In this document: piece by piece, positions 56,862 through 64,000 of the stretch | Layout: each line of letters begins with the position of its first letter | Position numbering within the stretch: position 1 is the first letter of the stretch | Source: Methanobrevibacter oralis | Lineage (GTDB): Archaea; Methanobacteriota; Methanobacteria; Methanobacteriales; Methanobacteriaceae | Reading direction: 5' to 3' | Assembly (NCBI RefSeq): GCF_001639275.1 | Contig: NZ_LWMU01000070.1 | Span: 44,788 to 108,787 of the forward strand | DNA: 64,000 bases | Translations under genes and position numbers: made by a program | Notes under the pieces: generated by a model | What the model was told of the DNA's origin: nothing | Databases searched by the model: none | The model's input: the letters and a program-made list of their open reading frames with translations, nothing else

Positions 56862-57050
56862 AGTATCCCTAATTTAAAATTTTTCTTCAATGTATTGATT
56901 TATTGTTAGTTTATTCATATAAAACTTTACAATTGACGCCATTATTGTACAAATATGAACATTAATGTAATTTATAGTAATATTTAAATAATTTTTTAAT
57001 TAAAAGTTAATGTGTTAATATTATTAGGTTAATATTAGAGGTTTTTTATT

Positions 57051-58661
57051 ATGGACATTATGATTTTGGCAATTGTATTTATAGTTTACATATTTGCTTT
57101 AGTTTATGTGGGTTATTATGCATGGAAAAAAACAAATTCATCTGAAGATTATATGTTAGCAGGTAAAGATACACATCCATATATTATGGCATTAAGTTAT
57201 GGAGCTACTTTTATTTCGACAGCAGCTATTGTAGGTTTTGGAGGAGTTGCTGGTGAGTATGGGATGAGTGTCTTATGGTTAGCATTCTTAAATATTATTA
57301 TTGGTGTATTTATCGCATTTGTATTTTTAGGTAAAAGAACTCGTAGAATGGGACACAGTTTAGGTTCTCTAACATTCCCTGAGTTTTTAGGGAAACGTTT
57401 TAATAGTAAATTTATTCAATATGCATCTGGATTGATTATATTTGGTGCAATGCCACTTTATGTAGCCGTAGTTCTTATTGGGGCAGCGAGATTTTTAGAA
57501 TCTTCTTTAATGCTTGATTTTACTATTGCATTATTCATTTTAGCAATTATTATTACATTTTATGTATTCTTTGGAGGGATAAAAGGTGTAATGTATACTG
57601 ATGCCTTGCAGGGTACTATAATGGTTGTTGCAATGTTATTTTTACTTGGATATATCTATTGGTTACTTGGAGGAGTTGATACTGCAAATTCTGCTCTTAC
57701 AAATATGGTTAATTTATATCCGGCTTCATCTATTGAGACTGGAGGAACAGGTTGGACGACTTTCCCAAAATTTGGGACACCCTTCTGGTGGAATTTAGTA
57801 TCATCAGTTTTTGTTGGTGTAGGTATTGGTGTACTTGCTCAACCACCATTAATTGTAAGATTCATGACAGTAGAATCAGATAAAGAATTAAACAGATCTG
57901 TATTGATTGGGGGTATTTTTATTGCAATAATGCCAACTACAGCTTATATTGTAGGATCACTTTCTAATGTTTATTTCTTTGATAAATTAGGTAAGATAGC
58001 AGTAGATGTTGTTGGAGGAAATATTGATAAAATTATTCCAACATTTATTACAATGGCTTTGCCTGAATGGTTTATTTATTTATTTTTATTGTCATTAATA
58101 GCAGCAGCTATGTCTACAATTTCATCTCAACTTCACACCCAGGGAAGTGCATTTGGAATAGATATTTATGGTACTTTAAGAGACAAATCCAAACAAAAAT
58201 TAGATCAAGTACCTATTACTCGAGTAGGAGTATTAATAGCTATAATATTAGCTATTGTCATGGCTTATACTCTTCCAGGAAGTATTGTTGCTCTTGGAAC
58301 AAGTTTATTCTTTGAAATTTGTGCAGCTGCATTTTTACCAGTATTTTTAGGAGCTCTTTATTGGAGAGGAATTACAAAAATGGGAGCTATTGCAGGAATA
58401 ATATCTGGAACATTTGTAAGTTTATTTTGGTTAATTTTTGTATTTGCAAAAACAGCTACTGGCCTTGGAATATGTAAACTTATTTTTGGTGTTGAAACAT
58501 TACTTTCTACAGTCCCATGGCCATTTATTGATGTAATGATAATTGCAGTTCCTGTATCTGCATTTTTCACCATTGTTGTAAGTTTGCTTACTAAACCATT
58601 AGAACAAGAGGTTCTTGATAAAGCATTTGAGGATATTGATAATAAAGGAAGTGGAGTATAA
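57051..58661 (+). CDS. Sodium/solute symporter (SSS family)
   Basis: 536 residues with about 13 membrane helices. Family landmarks are SSEDYMLAGKDTHPY, LGSLTFPEFLGKRFNSKF and YVFFGGIKGVMYTDALQG, the sodium-site region. SSS transporters bring in organic acids, amino acids or sugars with Na+. Position next to paaK and iorAB suggests an aryl acid as substrate, which is inference. Its stop TAA shares a base with the start of a 37-residue protein. It starts after a T-rich leader without a strong ribosome site. Confidence 0.9.
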   Translation: MDIMILAIVFIVYIFALVYVGYYAWKKTNSSEDYMLAGKDTHPYIMALSYGATFISTAAIVGFGGVAGEYGMSVLWLAFLNIIIGVFIAFVFLGKRTRRMGHSLGSLTFPEFLGKRFNSKFIQYASGLIIFGAMPLYVAVVLIGAARFLESSLMLDFTIALFILAIIITFYVFFGGIKGVMYTDALQGTIMVVAMLFLLGYIYWLLGGVDTANSALTNMVNLYPASSIETGGTGWTTFPKFGTPFWWNLVSSVFVGVGIGVLAQPPLIVRFMTVESDKELNRSVLIGGIFIAIMPTTAYIVGSLSNVYFFDKLGKIAVDVVGGNIDKIIPTFITMALPEWFIYLFLLSLIAAAMSTISSQLHTQGSAFGIDIYGTLRDKSKQKLDQVPITRVGVLIAIILAIVMAYTLPGSIVALGTSLFFEICAAAFLPVFLGALYWRGITKMGAIAGIISGTFVSLFWLIFVFAKTATGLGICKLIFGVETLLSTVPWPFIDVMIIAVPVSAFFTIVVSLLTKPLEQEVLDKAFEDIDNKGSGV

Positions 58662-58774
58662 TGATGGTTTTTGGTATTGAAGACCCATGGATATGGGGTG
58701 TTTATGTTCTAATCATATTATCCGCTCTTTTATGCGTGGTTTATGGTATTCTAAATTGGAATAATGGGGATTAA
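58661..58774 (+). CDS. Symporter small accessory protein
   Basis: 37 residues from ATG 58661 (a second ATG follows at 58664), overlapping the symporter stop by one base (TAATG). The sequence has FGIEDPWIWGVYVL, then one membrane helix and a short polar tail. This is the layout of the small accessory proteins found directly after SSS symporters. It probably binds the symporter in the membrane. Confidence 0.8.
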   Translation: MMVFGIEDPWIWGVYVLIILSALLCVVYGILNWNNGD

Positions 58775-58784
58775 ATCTTTTTCT

Positions 58785-58822
58785 AATCGGGAAAAATATT
58801 TATTTTTATTTTTTCCCAATTA
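58785..58822 (+). terminator. Weak hairpin after the symporter pair
   Basis: GGGAAAAA (58789-58796) can pair with TTTTTCCC (58810-58817), with a T-rich loop. There is no T-run after the stem, so it is a weaker candidate. Confidence 0.4.
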
Positions 58823-58920
58823 TTCAATGTTTGCTGTTTTAATGCATTCATTTTAGGTTTGTGCGAGTCACGATTAATGCTTTTTACTTTAAATTTCATG
58901 CTCTTAAATATGATCTTTTT

Positions 58921-59520
58921 AAGGGGTCTGAATTTTTTTATAAAAATTCTTTCTATTTTTTTTTTTTACTTTTGTAATGTTGAGTTATTTGTGTTTGTAA
59001 AAATACATGGTAATTATTTGCTATTTTTAAAAATGGTTCAACAATATCGTTAAATTTAAAGATCAAATTTACAAAAATCTTTCACAACAAAACCCACAAA
59101 ATCTTCTAAAATGCACTAAATATGATATTAAATTTTCAAAATAGAGTAAAAAGGCTTTTATTTTGATGTTACACCAATTGACTTGGATTTTAATTTCAAT
59201 AGGAATAAAAAGACAAAAGAACACCCCAATTCTTTAAATTTAAAATAAAGTTATTCGTCATTTAAAGGATATTACATTGGATTTAAAGCAATTGTTGCCA
59301 TAGATTTCAATAATATGAATTCTGTTTGTATTTTAATCCGTTCAGGAGCTCCAAATGATGCAAAACTTTTTGAATCAGGGAAACTCTCCAAAAAAGACGA
59401 ATTATACAAAAGGTGAGGCCATAATTTTTGATAAAGATTATTATAGCTATAAAAACTACCAATTAGGAATCAATACAACTCAAGAACAGCCATACAACAA
59501 TTTCCTATCAAAATGCAATT
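58921..59520 (+). mobile_element. Decayed IS copy 1 (DDE transposase relic)
   Basis: The left end, TCTGAATTTTTTTATAAAAA, matches one end of the relic at 60941-61583 in inverted orientation. From about 59155 the plus strand encodes transposase-like sequence (FYFDVTPIDLDFNFN, then YYIGFKAIVAIDFNN, LIRSGAPNDAKLFES) broken by TAA/TGA stops and shifts. A later frame reads FDKDYYSYKNYQLGI, typical of the DDE catalytic end. It is not functional. The right end is not clear. Confidence 0.75.
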
Positions 59521-59585
59521 ATGGATTAAATTAAAAAAGTTAATGATTTCAAAAAACCTCAGATTTTATTAACTAAACCATATCA

Positions 59586-59710
59586 TAATCATCAACCCAC
59601 ATGCTTTTTTTATTTTTAATTAAAATTGTTTAAATCATAAAATAATCAATTTGAAGAATTTTCAAAAATTAATCATCAACCAAAAAACATCTTAATCATC
59701 AACCACATAT
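59586..59710 (+). repeat. 125-bp direct repeat upstream of fic
   Basis: It matches 60794-60918 without gaps at a constant offset of 1208, with about 16 mismatches counted by eye. It contains the word AATCATCAACC at 59587, 59671 and 59694. The third copy lies about 50 bases before the fic start, next to TATATTAATATT, a likely promoter, so the words could be operators. Confidence 0.9.
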
Positions 59711-59743
59711 ATTAATATTAATTAATAAAAATAAGTTGATACC

Positions 59744-60763
59744 ATGTTTGAACCTCAATTTACATATACAAATAAAATTGTAGATTATATTGCAAAAATT
59801 GCTTCAGCTAAAGAAATTATTATTAATGCAAAATTAATTCCATTATATGATACTCAATTAAAACAAGAAGCCCTTATTAAGTCTTCACATTATTCAACAT
59901 CAATTGAAGGAAATCCTTTAAAATTAGAAGAAGTAAAAACATTAATCAATAACAATCAAGAGCCAACTACAAAAGCAGAACAAGAAGTACTAAATTATTT
60001 CAATGTATTGAATAATTTAAATAGATATTCAGATAAAATTGTTACCAAAAACACGATTTTATCAGTGCATAAAGATTTGACTAAAGGTTTATTAAGAGAT
60101 TCTGAATATGAAGGCAAATTTAGAGATACTAAGGTATTTGTTGGTAACCTACATACCAAAGAAATAAATTACATGCCCCCGGATGCTTATAAAGTACCTT
60201 ATTTAGTAGATGAATTATTGGATTGGTTAAACAATTCGACAGATGAAATATACCCCATTATTATCGCAGGAATTCTTCATTATGAATTAGTACGTATCCA
60301 TCCATTTATTGATGGAAATGGACGTACCAGTAGACTTATGGCAACATTAATTTTATCAATACACAAATTTAATATTTATAACTACTTCACTTTAGATGAA
60401 TATTACAATCAGGATAGACAGGCTTATGTTGATGCTCTAAAAAGTGCAGATAAAAATCACGATTTAACTAATTGGTTGGAATATTTCTGTTATGGTGTAT
60501 TATATTCAATTGATAAAGTTAAATCAGAAGTATTAAGTCTAGCTCAAATTACATCAAAATATGATAATGCCATTAAATTAACTCCAAATGAAATTTCTGT
60601 ATTAACTCTTCTTGAAGAAAAAAACCATATTCAAAATAAGGATATTCAAAAGTTGCTAAATATTTCTCCTCAGGCCAGTTATAAAATTATTAAAAAATTA
60701 AAGGATAAAAAAATAATTGAAAGTACTGGAAAAGGTAGAAATACAGAATATATATTAAAATAA
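59744..60763 (+). CDS. Fic-domain protein (AMP transferase family) with N-terminal inhibitory motif and C-terminal winged helix
   Basis: 339 residues. The inhibitory motif S51-T-S-I-E55-G56 (S/TxxxE G/N) matches class II Fic proteins that regulate themselves. The Fic motif HPFIDGNGRTSR is at residues 186-197 and is complete, with catalytic His186. The C-terminal part (about 275-339) is a winged helix (LTPNEISVLTLLEEKNHI, NISPQASYKIIKKLKDK). Fic proteins attach AMP or similar groups to target proteins, and some act as toxins; no separate antitoxin is visible. The fold lets it bind DNA, perhaps the flanking AATCATCAACC words. Bracketed by direct repeats inside decayed IS elements, so likely acquired. 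Confidence 0.9.
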   Translation: MFEPQFTYTNKIVDYIAKIASAKEIIINAKLIPLYDTQLKQEALIKSSHYSTSIEGNPLKLEEVKTLINNNQEPTTKAEQEVLNYFNVLNNLNRYSDKIVTKNTILSVHKDLTKGLLRDSEYEGKFRDTKVFVGNLHTKEINYMPPDAYKVPYLVDELLDWLNNSTDEIYPIIIAGILHYELVRIHPFIDGNGRTSRLMATLILSIHKFNIYNYFTLDEYYNQDRQAYVDALKSADKNHDLTNWLEYFCYGVLYSIDKVKSEVLSLAQITSKYDNAIKLTPNEISVLTLLEEKNHIQNKDIQKLLNISPQASYKIIKKLKDKKIIESTGKGRNTEYILK

Positions 60764-60793
60764 ACTTTTTCATAAAACATGAATCAACAACAT

Positions 60794-60918
60794 TAATCAT
60801 CAACCAAAATATATTTTTTATTTTTAATAAAAACAGTTTAAATCCTAAAATAATTAATTTTAATAGTTTTCAAAAATTAATCATCAACCAAAAAATATCT
60901 TAATCATCAACTAGATAT
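60794..60918 (+). repeat. 125-bp direct repeat downstream of fic
   Basis: Second copy, gapless with 59586-59710. It has AATCATCAACC at 60795 and 60879 and a one-base variant (AATCATCAACT) at 60902, at the same spacing as upstream. It ends 22 bases before the second IS relic. Confidence 0.9.
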
Positions 60919-60940
60919 GATAGCTGCAAAAGAAAATACT

Positions 60941-61583
60941 TATAGAGGGTCTGAAATTTTTAGTTTTCTGAAAAGTTGTTGTATTGCTGTTGGGTTATTA
61001 TTTTCTTATTTTTCTTAAATACTTGTAATGGGTAAAATTATTGTTCATTAAGTTTTGTTATTTTGAAATTATACTGTTGGAAAAATAAAAGAGATGATTT
61101 CATACTTGCTAATTCCTAATTGATAATTTTTATAGCTGCAATAACCTTTGTCAAATATTAAAATATCTCATTTTTGTATAATGTGCCTTTTTTATAGATT
61201 TTTCATAATTTCATCAAAGCTTTGAATTCTTTGGGTTCCAGATTGAATTAAAATAGAAACTGAATTCATATTATCAATGATAGCTATAGCTTTAAATCCA
61301 ATGTAAAATCCTTTAAATGATGAATAACTTCATTTTAAATTTAAAGAATTGGGGTGTTCTTTTGTCTTTTTATTCCTATTGAAATTAAAATTCAAATCAA
61401 TTGGTGTAGCATCAAAATAAAAGTCTTTTTTCATATTATAATTATAATATAATTCTATTTAGTTTTTTAGAAGATTTTGAGGGTTTTTTGGCCTATTTTT
61501 AAAAATAACAAATAATTCAACATTACAAAAGTAAAAATTAAGAAAAATTAGAAAGAATTTTTATAAAAAAATTCAGGCCTATA
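60941..61583 (-). mobile_element. Decayed IS copy 2 (inverted relative to copy 1)
   Basis: Both ends are related: TATAGAGGGTCTGAAATTTTT at 60941 and the reverse complement of TATAGGCCTGAATTTTT at 61583. Read on the minus strand it encodes FYFDATPIDLNFNFN, YIGFKAIAIIDNMNS and FDKGYCSYKNYQLGI, broken by stops. It shares long identical blocks with copy 1 (for example the stretch encoding KKTKEHPNSLNLK). Confidence 0.8.
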
Positions 61584-61803
61584 AATCTTTTATTATATTA
61601 TGCAAGGATAATATTCAATTCAAGATAGAATCAAGAAACCGCCCGCTACCATTACATCAATATGTAACCGTACACAAGCTGAAAAACACAAACAATTAAT
61701 AACTAAATTATTCTCATGAATTGGAAGTTAGCAATCTGAGTATTATGTGGGTGTTAATAAAGCTGCAGTCAGTACTTAGTGTTGATAGCATAACTAGAGA
61801 TTA
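61584..61803. other. Interval between IS relic and Ig-like gene
   Basis: 220 bases of slightly higher GC than the relics (CAAGAAACCGCCCGCTACCA near 61633). No supported gene. It may be debris of another insertion. Confidence 0.3.
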
Positions 61804-62301
61804 TTAAGGCCCTTCACCATCATAAGTAAATGGATCATCATATATTTCATCATCCCAATAATTATCTTCTATATAATCATCAATTTTCTGATTTAATCCA
61901 TAATTATGATTATCATAGTAGGTATAAGCATCTAAACTCCCATCACTTTTAACTGTAACTTCCTTTGTTAACTTAGCTTTTCTATAATGAGAATCTCCAT
62001 CAAATTTAACATTGACTTTGTATTTTCCAGCAGGTAGTCTTAAAACAATCTTTCCATCATAAGGTTCATATGCCCAGTTATAATTTCCAAATTCGTCAGT
62101 AATATTGTAATGAATGGTTCCTTTACTGTTTATTTCTTTTCCTTTTGAATTTGTAAGTTCTATGGTGATGTATCCTTTGTATGAGAAAACATGTTCTGCG
62201 GTGTCTATTTTTATTTTTACTTTTTCTTTTGCAAAAACAGGACTAGTTAATAATAAACAAATCCCTAAAATCATAAGTATAAATAAAATTTTTTTATTCA
62301 T
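61804..62301 (-). CDS. Secreted Ig-like domain protein
   Basis: 165 residues. The signal peptide is about 1-25, with cleavage probable after VFA. One Ig-like module (about 28-115), with IDTAEHVFSYKGYITIEL and GKYKVNVKFDGDSHYRKA, matches the repeats found in methanogen adhesins. The C-terminal tail (about 120-165) is rich in Y, D and N with no membrane anchor. Probably a small surface or released protein. Length suggests a single-domain relative of larger adhesins. Confidence 0.75.
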   Translation of the reverse strand: MNKKILFILMILGICLLLTSPVFAKEKVKIKIDTAEHVFSYKGYITIELTNSKGKEINSKGTIHYNITDEFGNYNWAYEPYDGKIVLRLPAGKYKVNVKFDGDSHYRKAKLTKEVTVKSDGSLDAYTYYDNHNYGLNQKIDDYIEDNYWDDEIYDDPFTYDGEGP

Positions 62302-62364
62302 CCTATCTCCTCATTTTATTGATTAAAATTATATTAATCTAATCCTGTATATAAAATGTTAGTA

Positions 62365-62769
62365 TTATTCAAAGATATAGGTTTCTTCGATTTCCATCAT
62401 ATTTCTGATTTCGGCGGTAGCGTTTTCAATTTAGAAAGTTTCCATTTCCCATCCATTAGCTTTATAAGCTTCGGCTATTTCAGGCATTAGTTCAAATGCT
62501 TTATCAACTATTTCAGGATTATAATCAAGATTAGCTTTTCCATAATACCTTAAAAATTTCTCTCCATTCCAAGCGACAATTTCAATGTTTGGATTAACTT
62601 CCATTTGTTTGTAAACATCTTTAAAATTTTCAACACCAAAATAAATTTCACCGTCACTTAACATATGGAAACCTAATGGCCTACATTTTGGTTTATCTTC
62701 TTTAACAGTTGCAAGGTAGAATACTTATGCTTCACTTATTATTTTATCTATTTTTTCTATATTTGACAT
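62365..62769 (-). pseudogene. PNPOx-family flavoprotein, disrupted by two stops
   Basis: On the minus strand the frame from ATG 62769 to the TAA at 62365 encodes a pyridoxamine 5'-phosphate oxidase-fold protein of about 134 codons. It reads VFYLATVKEDKPKCRPLGFHML, then IYFGVENFKDVYKQM, NIEIVAWNGEKFLRY, and a C-terminal EETYIFE. In-frame TAA codons at 62727-62725 and 62433-62431 break it. Both are TAA, so this is decay rather than recoding. An internal ATG (62664) could still yield a truncated 77-residue product. Confidence 0.8.
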
Positions 62770-62777
62770 ATTATCAC

Positions 62778-63326
62778 TTAAAATTTAAAACATTCATGGG
62801 TATGATTATTTATAATCCCCACGGCTTCTAAATAGGAATAAATAGTTATGGATCCAATATATTTCATTCCTCTTTTTTTCAAATCATTAGATATCTTATA
62901 TGAAATAGCAGATTGCGTTTTGTAGTTTTCTGGGGTATCTTTCAAGATTTTTCCATTACTGAATGACCAAATGTATTTGCAAAATGATCCGAATTCCTTT
63001 TGAATATCCAAATAAATATTGGCATTGTTAATTGCAGCTTTTAGCTTTCCACGGTTTCTTATTATTCCGGGATTATTAGCTAATTCTTCTAGCTTTTCGT
63101 CATCATAATTAGCTATTTTTTGAACATCGAAGTTATCAAAAGCTTTTTTAAAGTTTTCACGTTTCTTTAAAATTGTTATCCATGAAAGACCAGCTTGAAA
63201 ACATTCTAAAAGAAACATTTCATATAGTTTTTTATCATCATAAACTGGAACACCCCATTCAAAATCATGGTATTTAATGTATATCTCTTCTTTATCTTCA
63301 ACCCATTTGCAACGTTTTTTAGTCAT
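62778..63326 (-). CDS. tag: DNA-3-methyladenine glycosylase I
   Basis: 182 residues. The start KRCKWVEDKEEIYIKYHDFEWG and the ending NNHTHECFKF place the zinc ligands C6, H20, H175 and C179. The middle FQAGLSWITILKKRENF is the family's helix-hairpin-helix entry. It removes 3-methyladenine from alkylated DNA. It lies next to the PNPOx pseudogene but is intact. Confidence 0.93.
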   Translation of the reverse strand: MTKKRCKWVEDKEEIYIKYHDFEWGVPVYDDKKLYEMFLLECFQAGLSWITILKKRENFKKAFDNFDVQKIANYDDEKLEELANNPGIIRNRGKLKAAINNANIYLDIQKEFGSFCKYIWSFSNGKILKDTPENYKTQSAISYKISNDLKKRGMKYIGSITIYSYLEAVGIINNHTHECFKF

Positions 63327-63560
63327 GATTGATTATTTATTTAATTTTATATTATATTTTTTTCTAAAAAATTCTAGTTTTAAGAGTTGGGGCACTTTCA
63401 AAAACTTAAGTGATTTGAATTTTTCTTAAATTTTCGTGCTGAGATTTTTTTTCTTTTTATTTTTCTTTGTTTTTAATTTAAAAGTAGTAAATTTAATATA
63501 TTGGGTGAAGCTAATATATTAATTTGTCTAATTCAAATATAAAAGCTTCAAATAATTATT

Positions 63561-64000
63561 ATGTCTGATAAACAATTTAAATTTTCCGATTTGATTCCGG
63601 GTTTTCGATTTCGCACTAATGAGGATAAAACTCGTATTGGATGTCAATCTATTGATGATTCGTTGTTTGTTTCTACAAGAAAAGGTGAAAAGTATTTTAA
63701 ATCATTAAATGTTGTTTGTTATGAGTGTAAATCTTATGATGTTGTTAAAAATGGAATTTATTCTAGAAAATTGATTTTTTTAATAAATGGGGAACAAAAT
63801 TGTATTGTACAGAAATATAAATGTAATTAATGTGGTCATGTTATTTATACTGATTTATTTAGTATTGTTAATTGAAATGCCAATATTTCTATTCCTGTAA
63901 TTGAACATGTGGAGTATTTGTATAGTTATTTTTTTAAATCAATCACTCCGCAATCAAAATAAAAAATGCATTATAACAGATTTAAAACCAGAATATAAAG
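63561..64000 (+). pseudogene. Transposase relic with N-terminal zinc ribbon
   Basis: ATG 63561 opens 89 residues ending in a TAA. The sequence reads VVCYECKSYDVVKNGIYSRK, then QKYKCN, and the frame resumes after the stop as CGHVIYTD. Two C-x2-C pairs thus form a zinc ribbon like those at the start of many IS transposases. Further stops follow, and the frame at the right edge reads TDLKPEYK, the usual start of a DDE catalytic segment. It continues past the window and is not functional. Confidence 0.7.

Noticed and set aside
59586..60918. AATCATCAACC words considered as a CRISPR array
   Set aside because: The words are 11 bases with 84- and 23-base spacings, there are only three per side, and no cas genes are near.
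62365..62769. In-frame stops considered as stop-codon recoding
   Set aside because: Both are TAA, not the TAG of pyrrolysine or TGA of selenocysteine use, and no recoding structure was seen.

Overview
The window is AT-rich archaeal DNA with short intergenic gaps. Its gene content points to a Methanobacteriales methanogen, most likely Methanobrevibacter. Diagnostic genes are a complete A1Ao ATP synthase operon, archaeal DnaG primase, TFB, Gar1, TiaS, SepF, the CoM/CoB-dependent thiol:fumarate reductase subunit TfrB, an AqpM-type aquaporin, a wall protein with a pseudomurein-binding-like repeat, and a very large adhesin-like protein with DUF11 repeats. The genus is inferred from this content; no search was run.

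Layout. 0-6 kb: the 3' part of tiaS, then two membrane proteins (DUF3100-like and a small partner) and a tight enzyme trio (MmgE/PrpD family, U32-like, fumarase alpha-like). 6-11 kb: an AlbA_2/HTH regulator, a gene-free 0.9 kb stretch with hairpins, a citryl-CoA lyase-like gene, a nitroreductase, small membrane proteins and a frameshifted secreted peptide gene. 11-20.3 kb: the ATP synthase operon in the order H-I-K-E-C-F-A-B-D, then a 49-residue membrane protein. 20.3-29.9 kb: ATP-grasp protein, tRNA-Gln, DUF1284, bioY, dnaG, an RraA-like gene, gar1-tfb, and a two-domain glycosyltransferase with a membrane partner. 30-35.6 kb: a TSUP permease, YbjQ-type genes, a Zn-ribbon protein, TatD, pyrH, aqpM and an anchored wall protein. 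36-41 kb: the 1621-residue adhesin. 41-50.6 kb: a histone-fold-like protein with a C-terminal helix, ZPR1, a 2-phosphoglycerate kinase-like protein, DUF1611-sepF, a TatD-like gene, a DUF1724-type regulator, glyS, dcd and an SPOUT methyltransferase. 50.6-58.8 kb: tfrB, iorAB, an ACT protein, paaK and a sodium/solute symporter with a tiny accessory protein. 58.8-64 kb: accessory DNA with two decayed insertion-sequence copies in opposite orientation bracketing a Fic gene, a secreted Ig-like protein, a PNPOx-family pseudogene, a DNA glycosylase and a third transposase relic.

How the genes work together. The ATP synthase turns the ion gradient of methanogenesis into ATP. IorAB, PaaK, the ACT protein and the symporter look like an aryl/indole-acid uptake and activation module. 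TfrB links fumarate reduction to the methanogenic thiols. The 1.3-6 kb cluster, together with the citryl-CoA lyase-like gene, suggests uptake and processing of a di- or tricarboxylic acid that is not identified. The most unusual locus is fic: it is bracketed by two 125 bp direct repeats, each carrying three copies of an 11-bp word at identical spacing. These repeats lie inside a pair of inverted IS relics.
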